DNA from: Anadara kagoshimensis
Taxonomy: Eukaryota > Mollusca > Bivalvia > Arcoida > Arcidae
Assembly: GCA_021292105.1 (NCBI GenBank)
Contig: CM037870.1
Span: forward strand, 23,638,424 to 23,702,423
Reading direction: 5' to 3'
DNA: 64,000 nucleotides
Both the position numbers and the translations under genes were made by a program. How positions within the stretch are numbered: position 1 is the stretch's first letter; the number at the start of each line of letters is the position of its first letter. This document shows, piece after piece, positions 37,048 to 49,482 of the stretch. The notes under the pieces were generated by a model. The model did not search any database, was not told the origin of the DNA, and saw only the letters and a program-made list of their open reading frames with translations.

Positions 37048-37751
37048 CTAAAGTTTGAAATGAAAAAAAATAATGCTCAAACGTACATAAAAAATTAAAC
37101 GTTTTTACAAATATTACATCTGTATTGATTTTGTTCATTGTTAGAGACGATGTTAGTTTTGCTAATGTTTATTGCTTAATGCATACACAATTTTATTCAG
37201 CTGTATATTTCTATAACTCACGTTTCAAACCTTATAACACAATTGTAAAGTTCCAAAGTGAAAGATCATGTAATACGTCATAGTACTATTATGTTCTAGA
37301 CATGATATGTAGGGCCAATAATGTTCTCGACAGGATGTATAGGACCGTCCTACTTCTAATTTCTTTTTGTTTCCAAAGACCAATAATTCTACGTTATATG
37401 AAATCGAATTACATACAGCGACTACAAAGAATTTACCATTTTTTCAAACATAAAAAACTTAAAACTTAAAAAAAAGAATAACAGAAGTTTACATAACGAT
37501 TGGCTTATGTGAGCGTGAGAAATGAACCAGTATTTTTTTGAAAAATTCATGAACGCAATAATACAAAATAGTTTAAGTAACATACAGGAAACTAACAATA
37601 AAACAGTAAAATTGATAAGGTACATCTAAAAACAAATATCAACTAAAACCAAACATTCATACAAAGACAAAACAAACTGTTCTAAACATTAAAATATTAA
37701 ATTAGAATTTAAAATGACATCATTCCTTTGAACTATTGTATAATTAATTAC
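37048..37751 (-). other. Intron e27-e28
   Basis: 704 bp, AT-rich; nothing recognised. Confidence 0.65.
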
Positions 37752-37784
37752 CTGGCGCTACAGTTGTTGGTTTATCTTTCAAAC
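37752..37784 (-). CDS. e27: Lys/Thr linker exon
   Basis: A 33-nt phase 1-1 exon, peptide GLKDKPTTVAPG, acceptor tttgtag, donor gtaatt. It follows VWA-A e26. Length matches e7 and e19. Confidence 0.77.
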
Positions 37785-38043
37785 CTACAAAATACCTTAA
37801 TGACATCACTTCAACGATACAAACATATGACTATACAAAACAAACAAGTAATATAAAATAGAACACATGACTATACACAATGTATTGAAACTATACAAAA
37901 TGACAAAACATTTACAAAATTCATTAGGATACATATAACATTTGTAAGGCATAAAATCGATAAAGCAACGTTTATACCAAAAACTGACAGAAACGTATAA
38001 TTAATTTAAAATCGTAAGAATGTGAAATATAAAATAGTCCTAC

Positions 38044-38610
38044 CTGGACAGATAGCTGAGAATATTTGTTCATCTAGTCCTCTCAATTCATCAAATCCCT
38101 GTACTGTAAATGCGTTCTCTGATGCTGGTTCAGTTGCCATGGCGAATATTTCTCTTGTATCTGTAAGACCAATACCAATAACGTAGACGTGGATACCTTT
38201 TCCTTTGGCTGCATCAGCTTCAGGAATGGTCCTTCTAGAGTTGATATTAGATACACCGTCAGTAATTACTATAGCTATATTTGGTGCGTCATCACGGTCG
38301 CCATTTCTGGCTGTGAACATATCATCATGCATTTTAAGTAGCCCATCAGCAGTATTAGTACTACCGTATCTGTATGGAATGTTATCAATGGCGTCAAATA
38401 CTTCTTGTTGTGTTGTGTAGTCGTTCATCTGAAATTCCACATGGACTCCGGTACTGTAAGACACAACACCCACACGGATACTTCCGGAATCAATATCAGC
38501 ATTTGTCAAGAAATCCTTGAGGAAATTCAGCATTTTGTTGTAGTTGTCTTGCCCTACGCTGGTTGAAGAGTCCAGTACAAACACCAAATCAACCTTTGCG
38601 AGTCCACATT
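38044..38610 (-). CDS. e26: VWA-A exon
   Basis: A 567-nt phase 1-1 exon, ECGLAKVDLVFVLDSSTS to ICPG. MIDAS intact, edge cysteines present. AKGKGIHVYVIGIG distinguishes it, with e18, from copies reading GKNIHV. Donor gtagga. Confidence 0.94.
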
Positions 38611-40036
38611 CTATTAAGATATAACAGTGTATCGTTATGAATGTATTATATTCTATTTACATATTGTATAAGTATACATTTTCAATAAATAGTAAATGTA
38701 TTACGTTTCTTTTCAATATACATTTACAAAAACAAATACAACAACACTCGATGCATAAAAACAACAAAACACATTTTTACGTATCGGTTTAACTTGAAAC
38801 ACCAGTTGTCACCAGTTATTCAGCAAAAAACTTAATAATTATATACATTTTGAGGCATTGTACTGTACACACTATTTTGAGAAAGCATCAATTTCAATTA
38901 TATTTAGATATTAAAATACACTCATTTGGATATAAGCTGTTATTATTCAAATTAAAAATCAAAGAAATTGTAGGCTTGACTTATAATTCCCAAAGTTAAA
39001 AATCAGGATTATCAATGAAGACTTTGGTTATTGCACTGCTGAAAAGACCTAAAATTCGGAACATCAGCTTTGATGTGATCAATAAAAATAAGGTTTAATG
39101 ATTATAGGACATTGTGGTAATTATGTTATTGGATAACTTACCATTTCCTTCTTAAAAAATTCCACAGAATTACGTTGGCGTACATATGTTATATTTTAAA
39201 CCACTAACAGCAAAATTACAATGTAGATAGAACAGAAACAAGTAAATACAAAAAACATTCACAAGCATGACAGAATATGGATATTCATACACATGACAAT
39301 ATTAAAGGTTACAAACTTTCACAAAAAACACATACGCTAAACAAGCATTTATCAGGTTTAAAGAAATAAAATAGTTATAAAATTTACTGTATAATGACCA
39401 TTTTATGTGCTATTTATGTTTCATTTGTGAATCGTAAAGGCTTCCTGCCTTTAAAGTTCATTTGCCTTTGCTATCATGAGTTGTCTTTATACACAGTTTT
39501 TACTGCATATATATTACTAACCCCTTAGAATGAATTTCTTTTCATTAGCTGTGAGAAATTTTAAGAAATATGAAACAGACTAGTCATGCCGTTAACAACT
39601 ACTTGAAATGAAATTGGGAATGGCATTTTATATCATTTTCATTTTTCACAAATGAAAAGTGATTTAACACTCATCTGCATGCATGGATCAACTAATACAT
39701 AACACTAGGACAGAAAAACAACATAAATTGGTTTCACGGTTACAATAAAGACATTCATTCTTACATGCCTGATATTGGCGTTGGAATATAATTTAAAGTA
39801 AAGGTCGTTCACGATGTATACAGCAGCAATTCTTTTTAATGTCATGTATGTTTTGACAAAAAAGCGTGGAATGACATGATTATATACAAGCACAATCCCC
39901 TATTCTTTACAGTTATGGTTCTATAGATTTAAACACTTAGCCATAAAATCGTGAACGACTTGTATATAATTTAAATCATTTAAAACAAACAGAACATACA
40001 TACATAACAAACAAATGAGAACAAAGAAACACATAC
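38611..40036 (-). other. Intron e25-e26
   Basis: 1.4 kb, AT-rich; only the 9-nt candidate micro-exon at 39142. Confidence 0.6.
39142..39150 (-). CDS. Candidate 9-nt micro-exon
   Basis: On the minus strand AG, nine nucleotides (aaggaaatg) and a strong GTAAGT donor fit phase 1-1, giving EGN between e25 and e26. The upstream pyrimidine tract is fair (ggaattttttaag). The homologous place near 47260 keeps a donor-like stretch but no acceptor. It may be a chance match; only RNA can tell. Confidence 0.3.
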
Positions 40037-40066
40037 CTGTCACAGGTGGCGGTAATGTTACCGGAA
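40037..40066 (-). CDS. e25: VPVTLPPPVT linker exon
   Basis: A 30-nt phase 1-1 micro-exon, peptide VPVTLPPPVT, acceptor aaaacag, donor gtatgt. It differs from the common VPVTLPPPVS only at the last residue. Confidence 0.82.
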
Positions 40067-41608
40067 CTGTTTTTAGAATGAACATAAAAGTTGAAAAATG
40101 AAAGAAATCGATTTTTTGTTTTCATTGTAATAAGAAATTGAGAAAATTTGCTTTGGCAATTGTTTTTTTATAGAATTTATAAGACGAATTTAATTGGTGT
40201 TTACAAAACCAATTAAGTGTTTACAACAGAAAGCAACTAAAACATGAAAAATAAGACATTCTGTAAATAAGTTATTTGAATAATTAATTATATGACATCA
40301 CACTTGTAAACACTAACGTGTCTTACATACAGTTGAATTTATTGGTGGGTGCAATAAATGGAATTCTTTTTTTTGGCTTTGTTACATCAATAACAAGTCG
40401 GTTTAGAACGTCCGCGAAGAATCATTTCTTTCCATTTTGTATTTGATAAAGAAAGACGTCAACAAAATACTCCAAACAAAAGAGTTCAAGCCGACACGTG
40501 CTGTTTAACAATTTCACAATAAAAAGTTCTCGAAAAACTTTTTACTCGATATTTGGCTTACAAAAATGACAGGTCACTCCTACATTGCAATGGTTCTATG
40601 TTTCACTTATTGATAAAATGATTGAATTTAAATATATTGGAATAAAAAGATGGTGAATAATTATGTGTAAACAGAATTCAAATTGCTTCAAAATTTACTA
40701 ATAAGATGATCAAAATGTTAACTTTTGTTAAAAATTGTGACATTACATGAACACGTGGAATTGAGACTTAATTAATCATTTATTTGTGTTTCATTTTAGA
40801 GCATTTTTTAAAAATCGCATTTTATACCAGTTTTAATTTTACAGCACTAAACGCTCGTTTTGGAATACAAATCCTCATCAGTAGTGCTTGGATCAAAATT
40901 ATGAAACCAAAACTTTTTTCAAAAACGTTAAAAAGAAACCCAAAAAACCAAAATATATTTTACCAAAATCAGCTCAAGGAATATTTTGCATGATTTTTTT
41001 CATAAATATTTTTATGCATACAATTCTTATGCTTATATACATAATAAAACGACAAAGTACAACAAAGTATGAACGAAAATGACAGAATCATTCTACAGAA
41101 CATTTACGAAAACGAAAGATAATATGATTTACTTTTTATTGTCTTTCTTGGGCAATAAAAATTCCTTTTAGCTTTTTTGTGACTAATTAATATAAGTTTT
41201 CTATTGCAATTAAATTTGATTTTAACCAATGAAAAGCTTTCTCTTAATCAAACACAAACATACCAACCATGCCTAAACTACATTCTAAATCCAAAATATA
41301 AACTTTGAAACTGGCAAACGAAGGCAAACACTTGAAATTACACTAGTTAAGTGTAGCTGGGTGCTCCGAAAGTTTGACCATCTCCTATCTAGCTAGCTAC
41401 ACCCGTCACATGTTAAATAAAATATTGCTTTTTGATGTTTGACCAATGAACAATGCTTTTCTTAAGTCAAACAATGCTTGTTGTTTTCGGCAATTGAATT
41501 ATTGTCCATGATGTTAATGTTTTCTTAGATAACATCTAAATTAAAATTTGACGTAATTCATTATAAAAGTAAATACAACTCCTTGTAAATTTAGCTTATT
41601 GGTCATAC
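40067..41608 (-). other. Intron e24-e25
   Basis: 1.5 kb with one reverse family A copy; nothing else seen. Confidence 0.65.
41262..41415 (-). repeat. Dispersed repeat family A, copy 10
   Basis: Reverse orientation: cataccaaccatgcctaaac to ctagctagctacacccgtca. Confidence 0.68.
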
Positions 41609-41779
41609 CTTGACATGGTTCTAACTGGCAACTCATACTCTCTCTTGCGTTTCCAACACAGTCACGTCCGCCATATTGCTGGGCAGGAGCATCACAAAAA
41701 CGTTCTCTTGTTTTGATACCTTGACCACATGTTTTAGAGCACTGACCCCAGTCTGACCATGTTGAGTATCCACCGTCAA
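41609..41779 (-). CDS. e24: TSP1 exon (second of a pair)
   Basis: A 171-nt phase 1-1 exon recognised by splice borders and domain, with no internal start codon in frame. DGGYSTWSDWGQCSKTCGQG, then KTRERFCDAPAQQYGGRDC, ending CQLEPCQ. Six cysteines. Acceptor tttctag, donor gtatga. Confidence 0.92.
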
Positions 41780-41894
41780 CTAGAAAATAAAAATTACCAA
41801 ATATTTTGTTAACATAATATGTGACTTTGTCACTTTTTAGACAAGATACAAATAATCATTATATAATCCGACAAATACTTCCTTGGCTTATAAT

Positions 41895-41960
<66 letters not shown>

Positions 41961-42232
41961 TATGTTACTTATTTTTTAACATTGTACACTGGGATTTGTC
42001 ACTGTATCAAGCGACCAATGTCCCTTAACGTTTTGTAAAATGTTTACGTCGCTAACACTAGCAATGACGTCTTTTTACGTGAAATAGGAACCGATATGAT
42101 TCAATACCCAATGGAAATAATTGTTTCTCGAAAACGTCAGTAAGTGTTAAGTCATACGCTAGATAACCACAATGAATAACACAAGGAATAGACAATAAGT
42201 TAATATACAACGATTTATAAAAAAAAGTTTAC
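41780..42232 (-). other. Intron e23-e24 with AT microsatellite
   Basis: 453 bp, dominated by the (AT)n tract at 41904-41956. Confidence 0.8.
41904..41956. repeat. (AT)n microsatellite
   Basis: About 26 uninterrupted AT units. Confidence 0.95.
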
Positions 42233-42403
42233 TTGGACATGGCACTATTTCACAAGTCTGAAATTCTTCATATGATCCTGTGCAGTCATTGCCTCCATGC
42301 CGGGGAGCTGGATTTGTACATTGTCTTGAACGCCTCTGTGTTCCTTCTCCACAAGTCTGAGAACAAGGTCCCCATATAGTCCATGTAGTAAAACCACCAT
42401 GTA
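42233..42403 (-). CDS. e23: TSP1 exon (first of a pair)
   Basis: A 171-nt phase 1-1 exon: HGGFTTWTIWGPCSQTCGEG, QRRSRQCTNPAPRHGGNDC, ending CEIVPCP. Six cysteines, WTIW, CSQTCGEG. It opens HGG instead of DGG. Donor gtaaac with split base A. Confidence 0.93.
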
Positions 42404-42952
42404 CTAAAACAAGCAAAACGGACCAAATTTTAATTTTAAAATTTCCAATGACTCTCTAATCAGTAGACTTTGCTAAAACTAATTTGAAGGCATAACACGT
42501 TAGAAAGTGAGAGAAAAAACATTTAGACTTGATCTTTCATTAATATATTTTCGCATAATTAAAGTTCTTAATCTATGTGATGGTTTTAAGGCGCCATGTC
42601 GGTCACTGATACTCTTCTAAAATGTATCTTAAAGAAACTGGAAATCAAAATCCATGCAAAGCAGATGATATAATAAACTAAGAAATGATTTTTACTGCTG
42701 CTTTTACTTTTTCTCGTTTGCATTTCACAAAACTAAAATCGGGTGGTCAAGTTCGACAACTTCTTAACAGCTTTGCTTAAAAATAGCAATTTTAACAACA
42801 ACAAAAAAAACCTAAAAAAGTTGCAAAAATCAAATTTGTGTAGTTCGTTTGAATCACTTAAATTTAAATAGCATATTTAATAACACCAAAAAACCATAAC
42901 ACATTGACTGGTCAACAACCTGATACACTATAAACAATGTACAATTACTTAC
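42404..42952 (-). other. Intron e22-e23
   Basis: 549 bp; nothing recognised. Confidence 0.65.
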
Positions 42953-42970
42953 TCGGAGGAGGTTCTGTTA
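42953..42970 (-). CDS. e22: TEPPP linker micro-exon
   Basis: An 18-nt phase 1-1 micro-exon (ITEPPP with the split codon from e21). Acceptor tttcag, donor gtaagt, both strong. Same size as e14, e33, e38 and e40. Confidence 0.74.
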
Positions 42971-43585
42971 CTGAAAAATAAACACAAAACAAGATTATTA
43001 TTTTTATTTTTACAACGTTAACATTGCAAATATATATGGTCATCCGATCTATATAATGACATATGTTTACAAATTTTATGTCCGCGATCCCTTACCGTCG
43101 GATAATTTGATGTATTATAAGGGCTATATTAACGTTTAATCTCGCCAACAATTATTGTTATTTCATCATTTTTCCGTCCATAGACATTATTGTCATTAGT
43201 CAGTACCCGTTGTTCCAGTTGCGCCTTGGCTTGGGCAATTAGCTTACGGCGAAGTTTAATTCAAAGTCAAACCGCCGCTGTGTGATGCTATTTCCGTCTC
43301 ATATACCGTGGCGGATATAGCTAGCTAAACAGGAGGTGCTTACCCTTCCGGAACACCAGGCCTCACTTCCCTGGTGAAAGTGAAGTGTTTAACCTAACTT
43401 GTCAGTTTCAAAGCTCTTTCTTGGCCTCTAAATTGTGATTTAGACATTGATTCGTATGTTTGTTTTTGAGTTATAGTAATCAATGATGCATGCATTTTCG
43501 TCATTATGTGAACAAGTGTACGTTTTGTAATTTATAAAAGTAAAATATTGTCTTGAAGTATCAAAATCAATCATGAGGAACTTAC
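42971..43585 (-). other. Intron e21-e22
   Basis: 615 bp; holds family A copy 11. Confidence 0.65.
43305..43468 (+). repeat. Dispersed repeat family A, copy 11
   Basis: gtggcggatatagctagcta, aacaggaggtgcttaccctt, ccggaacaccaggcctc and a complete 3' end (gattcgtatgtttgtttttg). Confidence 0.72.
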
Positions 43586-43630
43586 TTCTAGGTCTTGGAC
43601 GTGGCCAATCACTTGGTGGATTATCCGGCA
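43586..43630 (-). CDS. e21: Pro/Arg linker exon
   Basis: A 45-nt phase 1-1 exon, core peptide PDNPPSDWPRPRPR. Acceptor tttccag, donor gtaagt. Diverged version of e2 and e9 with one extra codon, in the same place after VWA-B. Confidence 0.82.
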
Positions 43631-44355
43631 CTGGAAATAGAATTAGTAAAAGAAACATTAAATGGTGTATATTAGTGTTTAGCTTTGTTATTTGCTTATA
43701 GATGAAAATGTTTAATAAGTACAAAAAACCCACTTTTGTATCAAAATCTCGAGGGTTGTATTGGAATTTTTGGTGGATTAATATGTATTTTAACTTGAAA
43801 AAAATCAAAACTGATCAGCTTTAAGTAAATTCTAGATTAACTATTTTTTGTGTCAACATAACTTTGACATTTGTTTTTGAACTCACTTTTAGGGCCTCGG
43901 TAACCAAGTAGTTTAAGGTATAGACTTAATGCTTTCCATCATCTTTGTTCAAACTCCACTCAGGAAGATTTTAACGTGATAAAGGTTACGTTGTAATTTT
44001 ACTTCTTGTTTTATCTGGGTGGCTTCTTTAAGCATTCAAGAATGAAAGACTCTTTATCATTGAAAGAATCCTGACTGAGGCGTATAACAATATTTACTCC
44101 ACCCACTTGCTAAAACAAGTTACAAAAATAACTCGAATTGCATCAAAAATAAAACTGCCAAATTTATATATTTTAAGATAAACTAGAAAACATTTCATGC
44201 CCACGTAATATCAAAATGTCGATTGCAAAATTCACTTCCATTGTGATCAAGTTTTAAAAAAGGCGCCTCCAATAATTGATGCTAGAACTTTAACAGTGAA
44301 TCAGTTGCTTAATTAATAAACAAAATGATTTTATCTTTTAAAATATTAGACTCAC
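43631..44355 (-). other. Intron e20-e21
   Basis: 725 bp; nothing recognised. Confidence 0.65.
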
Positions 44356-44922
44356 TTCCTCTAATTGTGTAGTCTAACTGTCCTGGTATTTCTAATAATT
44401 GATTTCTTGTTCCGACTAAGTATCTGTACTTGGACAATGGATGAGTTGAAGTTTCATCTATTTCTCGTGTATCATTCAAACCTATTCCAACAACAAAAAT
44501 GCCAATGTCTTCATCTTCAACTCGCTCAGCTTCCCGCCAAATTTCATTTGTATCTAAGCTTTCTTCATTTCCGGTAAGCAGCAAAATATAATTTCTTGCA
44601 TAATCCCTATCCCCCTTATTTGGTCGGAACATTTGTGTTCTTACAGTTTCGAACGCCTTTGCTGTATTTGTTTCGCCCGGTTGATACTGTACAAGATTTA
44701 CTGCTGGGCTGATATCATTTCGGGTCGTATAATCTTTCAAATCAAACTGAACATCAGCTGATGTGCTGTATCGAAGAAGCCCAACACGATATTCGCCACC
44801 ATCGATATCCAACTGTCCTGTCAAATCTTTTACAAAATCAAGCATCCATTTATAGGTTTGTGGATTAACAGAGGAATCCATAACAATCACAAGATCATAT
44901 GCAGTTGGCGATGGAGTAGAAA
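44356..44922 (-). CDS. e20: VWA-B exon (MIDAS-degenerate), most diverged copy
   Basis: A 567-nt phase 1-1 exon: STPSPTAYDLVIVMDSSVN to YTIRGS. As in e1 and e8 the MIDAS loops are DSSVN and LTGNEES and cysteines are absent. The NDT in GLNDTRE is a sequon. A 42-bp copy of the exon start and acceptor lies 69 bp upstream. Acceptor atttcag, donor gtgagt. Confidence 0.93.
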
Positions 44923-44998
44923 CTGAAATTTATAAAAAGTAAATTTTTACGATGATTACAAGATCATATGCAGTTGGCAATGGAGTAGAAACTGAAAT
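44888..44998. repeat. Short tandem duplication of the e20 acceptor region
   Basis: The 42 bp around aagatcatatgcagttggc...gtagaaactgaaat occur at 44888-44929 and again at 44957-44998, offset 69 bp, with few differences. The second copy includes an acceptor-like AG but runs into a stop. Confidence 0.85.
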
Positions 44999-45319
44999 GA
45001 CAACAACCTCAATTTGGTTGAATTTGTCCCTTTAGAAATCTGTGCCAAATACAAAAACTGAAACCATAAGTTTTGTTGACCATTTAGTGAATTTGTATAA
45101 GGTTGTATTCTTTTGTGCACAATAACTGTCATCCTTAAGTCAAGCAGGTAAGTTGCATCATTATATAACAATGGTATAAAATGTCAATGACTTCGTTTAC
45201 AACAGTATCTTAATCGATTTCCATATACAACCAAGCTAACCTGAAGGTACAGCAATTTAACACAATATGCAACACAAAATAAAACTCAAAACATAAAGAA
45301 CAACGAAACATTTAATTAC
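44999..45319 (-). other. Intron e19-e20, remainder
   Basis: Nothing recognised. Confidence 0.6.
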
Positions 45320-45352
45320 CTGAGACAGAACCATCTCCTCCGTCCTTGATAC
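45320..45352 (-). CDS. e19: Gly/Asp/Ser linker exon
   Basis: A 33-nt phase 1-1 exon with peptide GIKDGGDGSVSG, acceptor tttacag, donor gtaatt. Between VWA-A e18 and VWA-B e20. Unlike most linkers it is glycine-rich rather than proline-rich. Confidence 0.75.
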
Positions 45353-46340
45353 CTGTAAAATAGTTACGTGACGTAATACCAACAAGTCAAAACATATACA
45401 AACAAAACAGATAAACAATCACTTAACAAATTACAAGATTGACACAAAACTACAAACAAAATCAGAAATTTCATCGCATTGAAAAAAAATTATTTTATAT
45501 TTTCCAATGTTATAGAGTTGAAATTTTATGGAAAATAACAATAACACTTTCTTCTATAATCTGCCGTATCTGAGATAGGGGTTTATGCCACGTGAGATAC
45601 GCGTATCTTGCATATCGCATGAGTCTGCAAAATTTAGAAATGGTAATGCGTTTCAAATTTTAATTGAAGGGTTTATGAATGAATAACTTTGTTTTATAGT
45701 CGATACATCTAGTAAACACCAAAATAATGTACATTTTTCCGATGGTTTATTTATTTAATTTCATATAGAACGTTTAAAAACAAAGTTAGATTTTATAAAA
45801 TGGTGTTGATGTCTTTGTTACTCATCTTTGAAGCCAGATATTTGCTTTAAACTGGTAGAAAATGGGTGGAACAAAATCCATAGTGAGTTTACCGTGTAGG
45901 ATAATGTAATGTCACCTTCGGGATTTAATATTTTAGTCTATTCCGCTGAAATATTTACCACCTCTCGGGTGATATTTTCCTATTCTATATGGTTACTGAT
46001 AATAAAGAATTATAATCTTTAAAGATGCTACAACGTGCAAGCTAAAAGAATCGTCAAACGTGAATGAATATGACATCTAACAAAGTTACATATAAGTACA
46101 AAACAGAAACATAAAGAATTAACATTGAACGTTTTCCTTGAGAATAACATTATATCCGAACCTTGTGTCTAGTAGGTAATGGTACAAAATATGAAAAACG
46201 TTCCGTTATAATTCGATCAATTACGTAATTTTACGAAAACACTTAACAGTAAACGTTAATAACAATGTCTAAAAACATAGAATAATTAACTTCAGAGAAT
46301 TTTACCTGGACAAACAAACCTAGAATATTTACATTCTTAC
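45353..46340 (-). other. Intron e18-e19
   Basis: 988 bp; only the duplicated donor of e18 near 46306 stands out. Confidence 0.65.
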
Positions 46341-46907
46341 CTGGACATATGGCAGAGAATATTTGTTCATCTAATCCTCTCAATTCATCAAATCCCTGTA
46401 CTGTAAATGCGTTCTCTGATGCAGGTTCAGTTGCCATGGCGAAGATTTCTCTTGTATCTGTTAGACCAATACCAATAACGTAGACGTGGATACCCTTTCC
46501 TTTGGCTGCATCAGCTTCGGGAATGGTCCTTCTAGAGTTGATATTAGACACACCGTCAGTAATTACTATAGCTATATTTGGTGCGTCATCACGATCGCCA
46601 TTTCTTGCTGTGAACATTTCATTATGCATTTTAAGCAATCCATCGGCAGTATTAGTACTGCCATATCTGTATGGAATTTTATCAATGGCGTCAAATACTT
46701 CTTGTTGTGTTGTGTAGTCGTTCATTTGAAACTCAACATTAACTCCAGTACTGTAGGACACAACACCCACACGGATACTTCCGGAATCAATATCAGCATT
46801 TGTCAAGAAATCCTTTAGGAAAGTCAACATTTTGTCGTAATTGTCTTTTCCTACACTGGTTGATGAATCCAGAATGAATACCAGATCAACCTTAGCTAGC
46901 CCACATT
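46341..46907 (-). CDS. e18: VWA-A exon
   Basis: A 567-nt phase 1-1 exon, ECGLAKVDLVFILDSSTS to ICPG, MIDAS intact, edge cysteines present. VNVEFQ replaces VHVEFQ. The exon's last bases and donor are repeated 35 nt downstream (donor-like site after 46306). Use of that second donor would add 35 nt and shift the frame, so the first donor is taken as the real one. Confidence 0.93.
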
Positions 46908-48448
46908 CTATGAATAAAAAACATTTATAAGAATTAATGTCCAAATCATTGGAGGTAATATATGTATATCAAACAAAAAAAAACTAAATAATTATATTTG
47001 ATACATCTAGCAAAACGTAAGACATATACTACCATATCATAATGAGAATTGTTATCTTTAGCACTTGCACAATTTTAGATATAACTACTCTTCAAGGTAA
47101 TGTTTTAAAGCATATTTTCTGTAGACTCATCCATTGAGTTGAGCTGCAAATGGAATCATACTTCACAAACACCAAACATAAATAAAAAAAAACAAAAGCA
47201 AAACATATAACATCTACATATAAATTTAATTCAGAGCAATATCATCTTTTCTTACCATTTCAAGTCAAGAACGAGCCGTTGATTAAGTACGTTTAATTAT
47301 CTTTATTGAAAAAAACCATTCTCAATAATACTGTCTAAATTACCAAACAAATCATCAACCATGCTATTTAAATTTTTCCCTGAGTAAATCGTTAAACATG
47401 CAAATTTTGCTATTCTAAAGGTTACACATTAGACATTCTCTTTTAGACATTTTTTATCAAGAATTAAATAAAGAAATAAATAACTCTAAAGAATCCTCGG
47501 AGATTTTTTTCTTGAAAGTAATATAATAATATAAGCTTTAACATTGATAAAAGAAAATCATCGCCTACACGATCTTCGAAGAAAAGACCTTTCTTATTGC
47601 ATACATATACATATACTTTAAGAAGAAAAAACATTCGCGAGGGCAAGTGTTACGATTTTCACGATGACCCGTGAATGTATCGCCAATACATATTCTCAAC
47701 GAAAGTTTCACATTTAGTTTGGTGCACTTTCACTATAGACGAAAATGTGAAATGTTTTACTGCGAAATAATTCAAAAAAATCAACAAAACGGCGAAATTT
47801 TGTTACTGATGGTAACGTTTCTTCATATATAGCAATTGAAATACGTGATTGAAATTTTGATAAAAAACCATACAATACGCTCTTAAAATGATGGCAGTAA
47901 CATAGATAACTAACTACGAAAGTTATAACTTAAATTTGTATTTCGGTTTTTATAAATTTCAGAATAACTAGGAAATGCACATCCCGATTCTAAAATATGG
48001 CTGGTATTTTTCGGTACATAAGACATCCATTACTTTCACTTCAGTAAATGCATAAACGTTATTTTCAATTGGTTATTTTACGAGTCTATAACTGTGATAA
48101 GGACTTTTAAAAAAATTCATCAAAATCAGAATCAGAAATATTACCGGACTGTAATTTTGCGTAAAAGAAATCAGCAGGGAAATGGTAAATACACTTTTAA
48201 ACAAGACACTACAATCTACGGACAAAATCAATAGAAAAACAATTCAAACACATGCAACAAACAAAACAATGACAAAAAACTGTAAGACTGACGATATATT
48301 AATTATCAAATATATTTTGATTCTTATGAAAACCAAAATAAACAATGATATGATGTAAAGCAAGTAGTATTACCAGAATAAGCACATACACATTTTAAAC
48401 ACATAAAACATAACAAAGCCAAACATAAAACATTAAATAGAACCTCAC
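46908..48448 (-). other. Intron e17-e18
   Basis: 1.5 kb, AT-rich, partly similar to 52557-53766; no exon seen. Confidence 0.65.
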
Positions 48449-48478
48449 CTGACACAGGAGGTGGTAATGTAACTGGAA
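48449..48478 (-). CDS. e17: VPVTLPPPVS linker exon
   Basis: A 30-nt phase 1-1 micro-exon, peptide VPVTLPPPVS, acceptor tgattag, donor gtgagg. Same peptide as e12, e31 and e35, with silent differences. Confidence 0.82.
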
Positions 48479-49311
48479 CTAATCAAGACACAGAATATTA
48501 AGATATACTATCTTTCGATTTACAAAACAAATGTACTGATCATAAGTATAAAATTTGTTTAATAAGTATCAAATGCACATCCGCACTTTATGAGGCATGG
48601 ACCATTGTCGTTCATCAGATTTAAAAACCAAGTTTTTAGCACGTTTCTATCGTGTCTGTATTTTACTATATAGGAGTATTCAGAAACGTTTCAAGATATT
48701 TCTTTATGAATTCACAATATTGCTTGATATGCAAGGGTGCGTAGTATGTTGAGATTGAAAACAATGAAAACTAAAGATGATCAAAGAGATAAACAGATCC
48801 AATAAAACCCAAAATGATGCGCGATTTTTCTTTACATAATTTGTTCTGGTTCTGGTCTATCGACTATTTTGAGGATATTCCTTTTTAAAGATAGATGAAT
48901 GAAGGCTTTTTTTTATTAAAATTAGTACCTGGACTTGAAATAAGATGGTACCAAAATTCTAATTAAGATTTTAATGCGTTAAAGCATAACAATAAGATAC
49001 CATATACAAACACAATACAAAATAGATTTACAACAATAACAACTAACAGACTTAATACGAATACGTAAAAATAGTTTTACTTATCTTAAACTTGTATATA
49101 GGACAAATTTTTATCTGTTATTTAGAATATATTCTCAAAACAATTCAACAAATGTCTGAAAATCAAAGTGCTTTTCTTATAGGGGTTAAGGAATAATTCG
49201 CAAGCAATTGTTCATCTATAAAGATACAACAATGATGTTCGTTACAGCAAAAAATTGTTCTAGACTTTTCAAAAAAATGTTTTATTTTGGGTTGTCATAC
49301 TTTAAACATAC
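48479..49311 (-). other. Intron e16-e17
   Basis: 833 bp; nothing recognised. Confidence 0.65.
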
Positions 49312-49482
49312 CTTGACAAGGTTGTAATTGACATTCAGTGGTTTCTTCAGATACACCTACACAATCCCGTCCACCATATTGAGGGGCAGGAGCGTCACAT
49401 GACCGCTGTCTAGATTTTGTACCAAGCCCACAAGTTACGGAACATTGGCCCCATTCTGACCATCTAGAAAAGCCTCCATCAA
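49312..49482 (-). CDS. e16: TSP1 exon
   Basis: A 171-nt phase 1-1 exon: [39 protein letters not shown], ending CQLQPCQ. Six cysteines, WSEW, CSVTCGLG. Acceptor tttaag, donor gtatgt. It corresponds to the second TSP1 of a pair; its partner is only a remnant. Confidence 0.93.

Noticed and set aside
43440..43808. 122-codon minus-strand ORF around e21
   Set aside because: Only the 45-nt e21 segment has splice borders and paralogues; the rest is intron and family A sequence.
46486..46818. 110-codon plus-strand ORF over VWA e18
   Set aside because: Antisense shadow; similar 71-codon antisense frames recur over every VWA-A copy because the exons are near-identical.
47240..47280. Counterpart of the 9-nt candidate exon near e18
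   Set aside because: A donor-like sequence is present but no acceptor AG at the matching place.
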